Positions 1 through 12,800 are shown, counted from the first letter of the stretch. The stretch is DNA of 64,000 bases from Hyalella azteca (GCF_000764305.2 NW_025935765.1:434001-498000); one strand, 5' to 3'. A program made the numbers and translations. Notes: generated by a model not told the origin, from the letters alone.

Positions 1-1080
1 AATAACAATTGAAGAACTCATTCTTGCAGCAAAAAAATAATACTGGAGGAGTCTAGATCTCGCAAGCAGACTAAGCGGCTCAACGCTCAGAATTTACCTT
101 AGGAGTATTTGTGAAAAGAAGACGAAATTGGGCCACTGGAGTATTAAACATTGAAGCTTATATTTATGAGTAAGATTCAATAAAATTTTTATCACACTTC
201 TCTTTACTTCACTTTTTGTTCTTGGTCTGTTTGCTTCAAATCATATAATCGATATTTAACACACTTCTACCTGTCCAATCGATCTGAAATTTTGCCCACT
301 GGCGTAATGTCGAAGACAATGCATGAATTAATTGACAGGATCACCAAATAAGTGGTCAATCAGTGGTAATCAATTAATTATGTTTTGCACGAAGAAAAAA
401 TTTATTTCATTCTGAATCGCTATTGAAGTGTGGTATTTAAAAAGTACTTATTAAAAGCATATTATTCATGTTAATCTTATTTAAGTTGCACAAGGTTTCA
501 TCCCAGAAAATAATGCTGCGAAATAGAAAATAAAACATATAGTTTGCCGCAATTTTTAATAATAGTCTCTATACAGACAAGATTTATAAGGAATCCAGAG
601 AAAAAACGATTAAATCTATTTATATGCGTTACGAGATCGATTAGCTTTAAATCTATCGTCAATCTTCGACTTTCGCACTTAACAATCAGTTATCATGTTT
701 AATGTTCCACCAGTAATTTTATGATCGATTTCGTTCCACCGAAAGTGACACCAGCGATCATCTGTCGTCTCAGCGACACTTAACTTGGTGAGATCCCCTG
801 TGGGGTAATTTTGACGTGCACTTTTTGCTGCGCGCTCGTCAATAGAATACGCTGAACACGCAGACATTAACTTCCCGCAGCAGCAATAAATAACGCGCTT
901 CCTGTCACCAGCCGAGGGCGGGGCCCTGAAGGCGTTCGTTCCTCATTACCTCAGATCTGAAAGCGTTCCAGCCTCTCCATGAGGTAAGACGGCAAACTGG
1001 AATAAATCCCGCCTGCCTCACAAGTTTTTATCATAAGCAAACTGGGTTTTTTCAACGCATGATCAGCAGCGCTCGACCGA
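1..1080. other. Left flank, no gene seen
   Basis: AT-rich DNA with a GC-richer patch near 900-1010. The only ORFs are about 60 codons and show no protein character. No repeat was recognised. Confidence 0.6.
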
Positions 1081-1112
1081 CCGCCCGATAGTCGACCAAC
1101 TCGATCGGGCGG
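1081..1112. promoter_or_regulatory. GC-rich dyad upstream of the Tweedle promoter
   Basis: CCGCCCGAT (1081-1089) and ATCGGGCGG (1104-1112) form a perfect 9-bp inverted repeat with a 14-base spacer, in a locally GC-rich patch about 200 bases upstream of the TATA box. It could be a binding site for a dimeric regulator or a fortuitous hairpin. Only the symmetry is seen. Confidence 0.35.
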
Positions 1113-1315
1113 GGTGGGTAGTCAAACGATTTAGAAAGGTCGCTAGTTCTGGGCAGGAACTCCATTAGAATGGATATCAATGCCAGTCATGCAGCTTGAG
1201 GTCATGGTTTTTTCTACGACGAGGGAAGGGTTGGGGGTCATCCCTATGTGCAGGTTTTCGAAGGGAGGCAGCCGATCGTTGGTTACTACGTGTCGAGGGC
1301 AAAAAGTGAGACGCT

Positions 1316-1352
1316 TATATAAAGACGCGAGAGCACGTGACTTGCTTCACTT
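1316..1352 (+). promoter_or_regulatory. TATA box and probable start site of the Tweedle gene
   Basis: TATATAAA lies at 1316-1323. An initiator-like TCACTT lies at 1347-1352, about 31 bases downstream, the expected spacing for an RNA polymerase II TATA promoter. The implied 5' untranslated leader before ATG 1377 is only about 28 bases, as is common for cuticle protein genes. The start site itself is inferred. Confidence 0.7.
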
Positions 1353-1376
1353 CGATTTCGACATCTAGGCAGCAGC

Positions 1377-4317
1377 ATGGCATTCTATGTGAGTGTGTAT
1401 GAAGTGCTGTTAAAGTGTAGGAGAAGTTCATCCAGCGTGACGCTTCATCCAGAGTGCTTGCTAGTCGTGATACGTAACAGTGTACATGCAATGAGGAAAA
1501 TTTTTTTATCGTTTAATAAAATGAAGATAACGCTCGATGAATTAATTCAAAATATTTAATTAGAAAAGTAAAAATTACACGCCCAGTTAAGATGTATAAT
1601 TCTTTATAAAGAACGGTCGAAAAGAGGCGAACAAACTTTGAAAAATCAATCCAATTAATTGCTGATAAACCTGGGTCAGAGACTTTGTTTTGCGATCAAT
1701 GATTTAAATAAATATCCTGTTCAGAATCTAGTTGCTTCCTTCGAATTGAATATAATGAGGAGCAGGCGAGAAAAACGTTCAAATCAGTATGAATTTAACG
1801 TAGTTATTAGGTAACTAGGATGAGAATATTTACTGGAAAAGTAATACAAAAACTTTAAATTTATATTGAATGAAAACAGGTAGCGAGTTTTATGATAAAA
1901 TAATGGTGAATGCTAAAGCAAATTTAAATAATGAAGAATTCGTTGTGCCAATGTCGGAAAGCAATACTAATTTGATAGGAATTAATCACGAATGAACTAC
2001 GTGGTTAAATTAATTTCCCAAAAATTAATGTAAAGTAATTTTTGTACGAAATTTGAATCTCAATAAAAATTATTCAACAAGAAAACCTTATTTTTCTAGT
2101 TTGTAAGCAGATACTACCGATTAATGTAGTAAAATAAAATTAGTACTGAGGAGACAGTTCTTATTATGTCATTTGTCATTTGTTAGTATGCAAAAAACTT
2201 TCATTTTCAAGTTTGAATAACACGAAACTTGGAGAGTGCAAGCGAAGTTGAAAGATTTATGCGAAAATAATTCAAGTTGAATACCTAATAATATTTTCGA
2301 ACCAATTGGCAAGAAGAAAATTTTTTTTACTATACTTTCCATGGAACAAGTCTAAAAAAATATTCGCAAGTCATATATTACATTTAACGCTTCCGGGAAA
2401 TTACTGAAATATTTAATCATTGAGCGATGATGCCAGTTAAGTTCAATCAGCAAACTTTATTCACAATTCAGCTTACTGGCTTGACTACTAATCTCATTTT
2501 TGTCGTTGCTTTTAATATTTTTTTTTGTTATTGTATAAGATAAAAGCCCTAAGTTTCACTCTCCTAACAGATACAATGAAAATAGTTATGGCTGAAACAA
2601 TGAATTAAATGAGAATTTTATTATTACATTGATTTTAAATTACTAAATTTTAAAGTACTCCCTCTGAACCTTTGAGTCGACTTTTAACAGGTATTTTTTT
2701 TCTCTAAGATCTTCACGATCGCTTCGCTTGCTGCAGTGGTGTCAGCGGGATACCATTCATCTGCCAAGAAAACTTTTGGATCACCCGTCAAATCAGACTT
2801 CGGTGGTAGCATTAAATCGCCAGGTTTTGGCGTACCGACAAGCTTTGGTTTTAGCAGCGGTGGTCTCGGAGGCATAGCATCGAAAAGCTTAGACGGTTTC
2901 GCAGACTACGACGGCTTCGAGGACGGGTCTGTTTTATCGTCAGGAGGATTTGAGTCAGGATTCCAATCTGGTTTCGAGTCAGGAATAGGTGGAGCGCATA
3001 ACTTTGGTCCGTGTCCAAAAGGCCTAGAAAGGACCATACACGGTCAATGTGTGCCCCCGGCTGTATCGCAAGACCTCTTCCTATTCAAAGCCCCATCGTA
3101 CAGAGTTCACCACCAAAAAGCGCATTTTGAACACAAACCTAAAGTTCACTTGAACCTAGTGTTCATCAGAGCACCAACTTACGAAGGCGAGAAAACGAAC
3201 CCGATTATTGTGCCGCCTCCAAGGCAACAGACTCTCGTATACCTCCTCAGCAAAAAGCCTCACGGATTCAAGCAAGATGTCATCGAAGTTCCTTTCGACC
3301 CAACGAAACCAGAAGTCTTCTTTGTTGACTATAAGGACGGCGACAACCCTGTTTTGCCCGGTGGCATTGATCTTAGAACAGCTCTTACCCAGTCTGCTGG
3401 TCCATCTGATATCGTGATCGGTGGAGACGGAGGCTTCGGAGGTCTCGGTGGCAAAGTAGGAGGATTTGGTGCGGGTGGCGAAATTCATGGACAGAGTTTG
3501 GCAGGAGTATCTCTCGGAGGATCAGAAGGTTTTGCTGATGGCTCTGCAGGAACTAAGTTGTCAGGAGGTGCCTTGGGTGGAGGATTTGGAGGCGGTATCA
3601 GCAAAGGCGCTGGATTGTCTGCAGGCGGCTTGGGTGTAGGTGTCGTCGGCAAGGGCGCTGGCTTGTCTGCAGGCGGCTTGGGTGTAGGAGTTGTCGGCAA
3701 AGGCGCTGGATTGTCTGCAGGCGGCTTTGGTGGAGGATTTTCCGGTGGGGTTGGCAAGTGCCGGATTGTCTGCAGGCGGCTTTGGTGGAGGATTTTCCGG
3801 TGGGGTTGGCAAAGGTGCCGGATTGTCTGCAGGCGGCTTTGGTGGAGGATTTGCCGGCGGGGTGGGCCTAGGTGCCGGATTGTCCGCAGGTGGTTTTGGA
3901 GCTGGTGTTGGTAAAGGCGCTGCGGTAGAGGCTGCGGCAGGAGGAGGAGGAGCGGGGCTCGGCTTGGAAGCGTTGGCTCTCAAGGCAGCTGAAGCCGCAG
4001 GTCCAGTGGGATTCCATGGAGGTGCGGGTGAAATTACGGGTCCTACAAAAGATTTTGAGAGTGACCTCCGAAAGAGTGTAGCCGCCGGTCATGACCCTTT
4101 CGGTGATCACGAAGAAATTATCATTGATCACGGCGTCAAGGGGCTCAGGCCGGGAGGAATTAGTTTCGGCGATGGAAAGGGATCACCCATTTCTCCATTT
4201 AGCGGAGGGCTTGGTTCGTCATTCGGTGGCAGTTTCGGAAGAGGATTTAGTGGCGGTGTTGGGGCGAAAGGAAACATTGTTAAGGGCAGTTCAATTAGGT
4301 CTGTAAAGGAATTTTAA
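1377..4317 (+). CDS. TWDL: Tweedle (DUF243) cuticular protein, two exons, frameshifted
   Basis: Seen: exon 1 (1377-1388) encodes only MAFY and ends at a GTGAGT donor. Exon 2 opens at 2709 after a pyrimidine-rich TCTCTAAG acceptor, both in phase 0. The join gives a hydrophobic signal peptide that ends near the VSAG at residues 14-17. A Gly/Ser-rich N-terminal part follows, then a CPKG...GQC Cys pair (about residues 106 and 118). A DUF243 domain spans about residues 125-215, with KAPSYRVHH, LVFIRAPTY, PPPRQQTLVYLL and KPEVFFVDYK. The C-terminal half is a long Gly-rich tail ending at TAA 4315-4317. Known: Tweedle proteins are secreted and incorporated into insect cuticle, where they affect body shape. 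Odd: frame 2709-3755 is shifted relative to 3760-4317 by two missing bases at about 3756-3759. With them the product would be about 540 residues, long for the family. The shift could be a sequencing error, a variant or a true lesion. Confidence 0.88.
1389..2708 (+). other. Intron 1 of the Tweedle gene
   Basis: The intron begins GTGAGTGTG and ends TTTTTTTTCTCTAAG after a T-rich tract, so it is a standard GT-AG intron of 1320 bases. It separates the four-codon first coding exon from the exon carrying the rest of the signal peptide, a layout common among arthropod cuticle genes. Its body is AT-rich with no ORF or repeat that I could recognise. Confidence 0.82.
3600..3930 (+). repeat. In-gene tandem repeats encoding GKGAGLSAGG units
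   Basis: AAAGGCGCTGG-type unit starts fall at 3603, 3651 and 3699 (48-base units, 16 residues ending LGVGVV), then 3756, 3811 and 3868 (57-base units, 19 residues ending FGGGFSGGV), then 3913. The spacing 3756 to 3811 is 55 rather than 57, which places the two missing bases inside that one unit. Neighbouring units are nearly identical in DNA, so the tract has expanded recently by unequal exchange or slippage. Confidence 0.9.
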
Positions 4318-4450
4318 ATTAAGAATGTCGAAAAATCCCATTACCTGCTCAAGCTAACGAAACGATGCAGCTGCTATTTGGTTGCTGTTGATACCCTGAA
4401 GTCAAGGCTTTCCTCAACATACCAGAATTTCGTAAGCAAACAATATTTCA

Positions 4451-4456
4451 ATTAAA
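4451..4456 (+). terminator. Possible polyadenylation signal of the Tweedle gene
   Basis: ATTAAA occurs 134 bases after the TAA stop. No closer AATAAA was found. ATTAAA is the commonest variant signal, but in AT-rich DNA it is weak evidence. Confidence 0.3.
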
Positions 4457-7400
4457 AGCAGGCAACTGTGTTCCAAACAATGTTCTAGTCACAACCACAG
4501 TTTGTGTGCCAAAAATAATTAGATTCATTTCACTGATTAGGAATGCCTCGGAAAATCTTTTCCGGATGGTTAATAATCGCAATAATCATGAAGCGTATAC
4601 ATTTACAATTCAAAACGAAAAATGTACTTCTTAATGTGCAATGCAGTCTAAATTTTGTTATCTTTGCAAAACGTCAAATGAAATTGACAGCTACCATATA
4701 ATAGCCAAGTCGTTGTGGAAAGTCATGAACAGGGTTAGGTGTACGAATTATTGAGCAGACGTCGATAGCGATTTTGGCGTCCTAGCCTAGTATGTACGTT
4801 TCAAATGGTTCATAACGAGTACCTTCCAGGGCCTGTTAGCACCGTTGTTTGCTCGTGCACTTCCCTATTTTCTTCTTTGGCTATAATCTGTTATCTCTGT
4901 GTTAAAGTTTCAGTAAAATGTTCCAATATAATGACGATTTTTCTTTACAATAATATACACTCGGTTAAGTTAAAAAAACTTGAATTATAATATTTTGAAG
5001 GAGAATTAAAAGTTCTACCTATGCTGGATACAGGTCAGTTGATAGCAATGTGTTTAGTTTGTCAGAAGAGAAACGAAGAACAACTCGGCAATACTCCATA
5101 GATTCGCTCACTCCTCTCAGACGATGCTTTTCTGGAAGTTTTGAAAAAAATCCGAACGGGAAATTTTATATTTTTCTGAAAAAGAATTCGTAAATATAAA
5201 GATATAGTTTCAGTCAAATTCAATAAATCCAAATGCTTCAATGATGCCATGACACTTTTTGGAGCGGTTCCGAATAGATTAAGCCATAAAATTCCTGCCT
5301 CAAATTCAAGATCGTGCTTACATTCATCACTTGAATTTTTACTCATGTTTGCTGAGAGCAAAACAATGAAAAGAAAGTTTCAAATCCTAATCTATATGGT
5401 GTCAATTGAATTATTTTCACTTTGGGTGAGGTACGATAGTTTGTTCGGGGCATTTGGTAAAGCATTGAAAAAATCCATAGAGATGAGTTCGATGCCAAAT
5501 TCCGACAGGAGACACAACTTTGATGTCATTTTATACGCATAAAAATAGGAAATGCCACCACCAAATCATGATGACTTGACTTGATGCTTTGCGCAGATAA
5601 TGAAGGACCAAGAAAGTATATCCTTGTTCATCCTGATTTTCTCAGTTGCCTACAACAGAAGTAATTTCCGAGCTGAATATGTTTTTTAGGTTCTTAGATA
5701 TGTTCTGAAACTAGGTATTTGCTCGCAGATTTTTGCAATTCACTCACCTACTTGGGTGTCAAGGACGCGTATGGAAGTGAAAGCAGCATTTCGAGTTTAG
5801 GGTCCAACTTGCACAATCTTTAAAGTTCGCAAAAAGTCACATGCATGCCATAAGAGAAGCGGGCTCGCTACCGATGTTACTGATCACCGATTGGTTAGTC
5901 TTTCCTTGTAAAAGGCTCCAACAATATTGACATAGGATTTATTTAAACATAAAAAATCGGTTGGGTCAGTACGAAGCCTAGCAGCGAAGAATGAGGAAGC
6001 AGATATTTAGGCGCCAGAAAAACTAGGTTTGCCGGCTGGTGATTGCTGCCTGCCCTAAATAGAGCCGCATTAGGTCGCAAAGATGCGACAATTCTCCTTA
6101 GATCTGATTTTATCAGCCTGAGCAAGGTTTATAATAAAAAAGGCGCCTGCAGAATAATAAATGGAGGCAAATTTCACATAGGTCACACTGCAATGCCTTG
6201 ATTGTCAGTCGCAATTTATAAATTAACGAAACCCGTGTTTACCGTCAAGTCTTGGGAGTCCAGCACATTCTCCTCATGATCGCAGAAATCTTTAAAAATT
6301 ATCGCTACATTGCCTGGGAGTCTCTAATATAAAGATATTAATATGAACGCCCACTTTTGGTCAGTGCCAGCTCAGCATGAGCAACAGGTCTACAGCAGCG
6401 GCGCAACAGGTGCAGTATTTCAACGAGTCCAGGCAGCTCGCGACAAGCTCAAGGCAGGCACATGTGCACTGTGTCCCAGCCGGCAATAAACATCGTATAT
6501 AGCAATGCCGGCCGTGAAGGGAATGTGCGTGCGGTGCTTGAAAGGGCCGGGCTCTGCAGAACAATAATAACGGAGGGCGAAAGGAAAGGCGTTCGCTGCC
6601 ATGACGAATTATACAAGCATGTATATGGCATTTAAGGCACTCAGAGTCATAAGCTTTTGACTCGGCTATTGTAGGATCACGGTGACGCAATGCGGATTTG
6701 TTTTGGTAAATGGAATTGGCCTTAGTAATTAAATACTTAAATTTACGCTTGGTATCGGATTGCAGGTCACACATCGCGATACAGGATTTGATTTTGAATT
6801 GCTGTCTCTAAATGAGTTTAGATTTATTTAGAGAGTTTTTCTCTAAGTGCGTCATACTTTAACATGATAGAGAGTAAGGAATTTTTTGATTCTTCACGGA
6901 TGTAATTTCTGTGAAAAATTATTATGAATGAATCCCTTCATGCACCGCCCAGTCCATTGCTCCATATTAGTGTTATTTTTCCCAAACAATTTAGGTAGAT
7001 TCCTGGTATCACAATTCCAGGAATTTACAAAAGATTTTAAATTCGAGTTCTTCGTGCACCATGCAGGAAATTCCAGGAAAACTGTTTCGGCCAACAATAA
7101 ACTTATAAGTTCAAAATTCAGACCACCAAAAATAAATTTTCGGTGAAATTTTAAAGAAAAAAATACTTTGAAAGGAACTTAAAAATTTTAAATCACTTCC
7201 ACCACTCAAAACTCCGTTATACAAACAAATTTACAGTCAGTGGCAATATTATTTCATGACTGATGAACGCAAGGTTTAAAACTTAGATGCAAATTCGTGG
7301 AAATTACTTAACTAAATCATCCGACCCAAAAGTAAATACACTGCAATTAAATAATTCATTCCTAATCGGATGGCTGCAAAAATAAATTCGAAGAATGTAC

Positions 7401-7810
7401 AAAAAGAAACATGAAGAATTCAAAGAAGAATTCAGATACAAGTTATTTTTGCACACAATGAGTAATAAAACTAATAATATTTTACGTAATACTAACACAA
7501 TGAGTACCGTAATACTATACGTGTGGGCTGCTTTCTATTGTCCTCTTTACACTCTAATCATCTAATGCATGATAAACCTCAAAAGCAATTGCCAACAAAA
7601 CTATACTTACTGAATAGGATGTATAGATATTTATAAAAGTTGTTCGCTTAAATCATAAAATTTGAAGAATTTCAGAAGAAAGAAAATGCCAATCATTCCG
7701 GAGGCTGATGCAAAAATGTTTAAAATCACTTGAGGACACTGGGAAATATATGATAAGGGTGCATGCTAATGCGAGGTTTGCGTCATTTCAGTTCAGGCGT
7801 AGATATGAAA
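4457..7810. other. Intergenic stretch, one unassigned GC-richer patch
   Basis: Mostly AT-rich and featureless. A minus-strand open frame of 137 codons (6361-6774) and a 99-codon one (5062-5361) exist. The first coincides with a CpG-rich patch (6430-6610) that is also partly open in other frames. I recognise no family and no convincing splice sites, so I do not call genes here. Confidence 0.45.
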
Positions 7811-8008
7811 AAATGTAACTCAGTACTCACTGCAGTGAGTGACAGAGAGCGCATTTTCTCGTCGACGAAAACGTGAAGTCATGGACAGACAGACAGACGA
7901 ACAGACAGATAGACGGACAGACAGACGGACGGACAGAAAGACAAACAGACGGACGGACATGACGAGCACAATAGCGCCTTTTCCCATAAATGAGAAAATG
8001 CGCTAAAA
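7811..8008 (+). mobile_element. Helentron-like non-autonomous element, copy A
   Basis: In order: an A-rich start, ACTCACTGCAGTGAGT palindrome (7825-7840), arm GCGCATTTTCTC (7849-7860), GTCGACGAAAACGTGAAGTC, a tract of GGAC/AGAC tetranucleotides with point changes, ACGAGCACAATAG, and the opposite arm GAGAAAATGCGC (7992-8003) followed by TAAAA. The same order recurs in four other full copies in this window. Known: DINE-1/mini-me and other Helentron-associated elements combine subterminal inverted repeats with a GTCY microsatellite and a terminal stem-loop. Assignment to that class is inference. There is no coding capacity. Confidence 0.72.
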
Positions 8009-9666
8009 AGTGCAATAAACATGCCGTGAAGGTCGGCAAAGAAGATTAAAATGGTAGCTGTAATTTACCTGCAGGGTTAAGTACAGAATTTAAATGAGTG
8101 TATATGAATTAGCTACATGGCACGCATGAATAACTATAGGAGATTAAATCGCATAGTCATGCATTAAATGGGCATACATATGATGATGGATTTTTTTATT
8201 GTCTTTTTTATACTACCCAATGTTGCCATTAGTGTTAGAAGGATCAAGAACAAATTCATAATTGTATACTTTGATCAATGAGATTTAATGATTAAGTTTT
8301 CCCATCGCCGAGATTGCAATTATTTTTAGAGGATATTTTCTCCACATCATTGCATTGAAACCTATGCTTATTAGGTCAAGTGTGACGTGAAAACTTCTAG
8401 TTTTTGTGCAACTCGAAAAAACTTGGGGTAGGTGAGTTAGTGCAGAGTGGTTGTGAAAGGCACACGCGTCGAAGTGACCGTTCAGCACATGATTTACATG
8501 CAAACAATGGAAATAAATAGGAACGTTTAAAAAGGCTGGATGTTCTAAATAACAAATTGTTTGCATCACCTGGTTAAAACCGGAGTCAAACAGCAAGAGG
8601 AAATTACTAATGTATACTTTATCTTTATATATCTTTACTATAATTACACTTTATATATTAATAAAACGTCAAAGAGAAGATGTAAAGACCATTTGTGGTA
8701 ACTTTGTACGACTGCGTTGCTTCTAACATTTGGTTTCTGAGTCTTATTTTGGCCGTGAATTCACTTACAATAAATTTCACCATTGAAATAACAGCGCGCA
8801 AATTTAAATTTCTAATTTTGTGGTGGTTTTGACTGATTTTAATGTAATAAGTCAACCAATGAAATAATATACGAATAATTGGATAAAATAATAAACAATA
8901 TATAAGCAAGTACTTATTATTTGAACAAATAAATCAATTACGTTGATTTAAATTAACGAAGATTGCATTAATCAAATGCAGTCGCAATTGGTTTTTAAAT
9001 TTATTTTTCGACGTTTTCGTTTTAGTCATCAAGTATTCGTATTTTAAAATTAAAATGAAAATGACATCTTGGAGTGCGCATGTGCAACTGAATGCAAACA
9101 ATACTCAAATAGAAAAAGAAGGTTATCAGTAATCAATTGCAAGTAATCGAGTAATCAGAAATCAAATCATGTTGCCCAAACATCATGGCTTAGAGTCGCG
9201 TGCATCTAGGGGCTGATCGAGAGGATTGGATTCAATCGGCGAGCTCTATTGACACTTAAGCCGCTAGCAAAGTCAGGAATAATTACTCGCAGGTATTACG
9301 TACATGTGTCTCAGTATTAATTACGAATGGCTATAACTGGTGGCTATTAGTCATACCACAGAGGTGACCAAAGAGAGGCGGGCAGTGGGGGCTTCGGCAG
9401 GGAAGGGATAGGTAAGGGCTTTGAAGCGATCTGTCTTCATCGACCCCACGCGATAGCTCTAGTATTTGCTCGCATTACTCTGCATTAATTAAAATCTTGC
9501 TTGATCAAAGCGCAGCTTGGATCAGGGAGCCCAAACCAACGTCTAGCAAGGAGGCTGAGCTAAATGCATGATACAGAAACGCGCTCACGAGAAGTGCTTA
9601 CGACGAACACTAACATACATGGTCGATTTGACCTCTGGAGACGAGTGGATTATTGGGCGAGTAATA
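8009..9666. other. Intergenic stretch, nothing recognised
   Basis: AT-rich DNA between two copies of the dispersed element. ORFs are 103 codons or shorter and show no recognisable protein features. Confidence 0.5.
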
Positions 9667-9834
9667 AAAAATATAACTCAGCACTCACTGCAGTGAGTGA
9701 CAGAGAGCGCATTTTCTCGTCGACGAAAACTTGAGGTCACGGACGGACAGACGGGCGGACAGACAGACAGACAGACAGACGGACATGGCGAGTACAATAG
9801 TGCATTTTTTCATAAATGAGAAAATGCGCTAAAA
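9667..9834 (+). mobile_element. Helentron-like non-autonomous element, copy B
   Basis: Same architecture and orientation as the copy at 7811, about 1.85 kb downstream. The 16-bp palindrome and both 12-base arms are intact. The tetranucleotide core is shorter and purer (runs of AGAC). It is flanked by A-rich DNA, with no target duplication that can be distinguished from the A-rich ends. Confidence 0.72.
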
Positions 9835-12800
9835 TGAGTATAAAATACACGGTGAATTAGCAATAATTATCATTTGATAGAGGTTACTTGGAGAAATGAA
9901 AGGGGGAGAGCGTTTACAAAAAGGGTGGACGAGGGTGGAAGAGAACAATTTCAGAATAAAATATTCATGTATGGATAGAATCACATGAATTCAAAGTGTA
10001 TATCATGATGAATAAAACCTGAATGAATGATGAATGAATGAAGTGTACATATCATGATGAATGAAAATTGGTCAATTATTGGACTCTCATTTAATAAGTT
10101 CGAAATGAATTATATTGCAATAATAATTAAAAAGAATAAACGATTGCATGATACGGTAAAAGTATACAGGCGCCACTCATGCAGTCTTAAAATGATCCTT
10201 TCTCATATTCTGGATTTGAACAAAAGAAGTCAAGGTCTCAAGAAGAAAAGTTGCCCACCCTCAGGACTGTGATGGTTGTGTGGAAGTGGTGAAAGGAGTA
10301 CACCTCAACTGAGGTTTTTAACTAGCTTAATGGTTGCTCTTTGGTAGCAAAAATATGGTTATGAGTCATTATTGATGTCATTTAAAGCTAATAAATACCA
10401 TTATGAGAAATGGAACGAACCTACATTCAACACATAACAATCAATACCCACAGCTGAATTACTTGGAAAAATGTCTGAGGGAACATAAAATAACTATAAG
10501 TTTATGAAAAAATTTTTGATTTTAATGATGATTTTTTAATCATAGATATACATTTTTACTTTTGAATAGAATGTTTTAACAAGTGCCCCTCGGCTATCTT
10601 ATCTTGCGCATTAGATAGCCAACAATTTCGAACCATTAAAAAATTTCACAAAAAATTCCATAAAGTTATTACCTGTATTTTGTTAAGACAAACGATGAAA
10701 CTCCTCATCGATTTGAATTGAACATATACGAACAAAAACAGACTTCACCTCACAATTCGTTCTTTACAAAATTGCCGAATAAAAAGATGACATTCAAGTC
10801 GAGAACGAAAAGTGAAAGGAAAGCAATTGTGTTCCTTCTGGGCATATACACAGGAGAACTGTTATGAACCAACGCATTTTTACAAGAAGCTAGTCAGCGA
10901 ATTGCACGATTTTGCTCTAACTGGACGAGCGAAAAAAATTCTAGATTTTGCTCTCGCTTCCAGCAAAAGGACGGCCGCGGTCGCGACGTAAAATCAGATT
11001 CTTCTTCCTGTATATTAATTGTAAGATGACATTATTTATAAACTGATGCCACGAAAGTTAAAGTAATAAAATAATCAATGCGAAACACCAATGCTGTAGT
11101 AGTAACAATGAAGTTGCTATTATGTAAGATTCGATCTGGAATAAAATACTTCAAATTCGATGCAACTACAACGATAATGTTATTAAATCACGGTATTTTT
11201 TAAGCCATAGTTTGACACTCAACGTTCTATTAATGTATTGTTATGTGAAAATAATTTTCCGACATTTTATGTAATATTAGACTTACTGCCTATTTCTAGG
11301 AGCTTATTTATTTGTTAAAGGATAGATGTTAAACCTATCATCCACACATAATCGAATGACACACATTCATACTGTGTCATTCATAATCGAATGACACACA
11401 TTCAAAACGTCTTCAAACTATCAACTTCAGCGGAAAAAATCCCTAAGATATACCGCAGCCCTAATTTTCATGGTCCACTCCCTCAGTCAAAGGAATCGTC
11501 AATGTTGTAGAGATAAAATACTTTATGGTAAGAAATGATTTGAATTTAATTAGGGGGCATCAAGAAAGTGATCTTTCGCAATAGGTATTTTAAGCCAGCT
11601 CTAGTCATAGCAACGACGTTCAGTTCACATGCCAGCAAACAATAAGGCCTTGAAGCTTTCATGATTCCAGACGACGCTGAGACTGTAAACGCAAAGCAGC
11701 GTTCTGTGCAGGGAAATACTCTTAATAATATCCATGTGGACAATAGCGAATAACAGGACCAGCGTTCTGCGTGCTTTCCTTTAGAGGGCGCACAACATGC
11801 GATGTGTCATTGGAATGCAAGGCTTTGCAAAATCATCGTGCGCAAGTAAATCGTTTGACAGCAAACAGGGAAGCAGAACCCCTTAGGTCGGAATACAATT
11901 TACATGGACTTTGACTGGACTGAAAATCGTTGATTTGTGGTAAACAGACAGTGGCAGGAATCAATGCCAGTGTATATTGAATTGAAATTCATAGCATTTA
12001 ATGTCAGTCACAACAAATTTTTAAAAATGGTTCGAAAAATTTTCATGAATCACGTAAGCAACTTACAATGAGGCATCAATTTGAACAAATTAAAACTGAG
12101 AGGGAAAAAACATCAATCATTAACTTCTTTCAAAATTATCTAACCAAATACTGAACATTTAGAGACATTAACAAATTAAGCGCAGAAATATTTTTAAGTA
12201 AATGTCACAACTCATAATATTGAACTAAATAATATTGAAGTAAATGTCACCGCTGAGCAGCGCTTGTGAAGCTTTCGGCCGTTGGCATTCAAAAGTCAGA
12301 AAAAATACCATCAAGTCACCAGCAGCTTATCGTTTATATAATTTGTAAAAGTTTGTGTGGGTTTTAAGCCTGATACCGCAAATATATAAGGCCATTCGGG
12401 TTTACAGGAAGCTTTATTCAATGAAAATACATGAGCTTTATTATCATTAAACAGGATTACGAGAATGACGGGATTTTGGATAACATGAATCTAAAATTGC
12501 AGGAATTATCAAGCCCAAGCAACATCGGTCCAACCTGCCAGTAGATTATAAAGACAATTAACTCTGATTACAATCTTTATCAAAAAAATTTTCGGTGGCA
12601 TACTGCCCTCATTTAGGCCTATGATTAAGAGGTAAATTTAATTTAAATTACATGACTGGCAATTTAGCAGAGTATCGATGTTTGCTACACATAACAAGTC
12701 TTCCGTAGCTCGGCCTCCGACAGATCCTGTCCGGGAATGGACCTCCTAAAGATCGGAGGAGCGCCCATGAGGCTAATTTCCGGGCCTTTCTAAAGCTTCC

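Noticed and set aside
3208..3488. Other frames on both strands across the DUF243 domain
   Set aside because: They overlap the well-supported Tweedle frame and show no domain of their own.
3485..3983. Proline-rich minus-strand frames (90 and 140 codons)
   Set aside because: They are the antisense reading of the glycine-rich Tweedle repeats (Gly codons read as Pro/Ala).
6361..6774. 137-codon minus-strand ORF
   Set aside because: Two other minus frames are open over the same CpG-rich patch; Cys/His-rich by composition but with no spaced zinc-binding motif.
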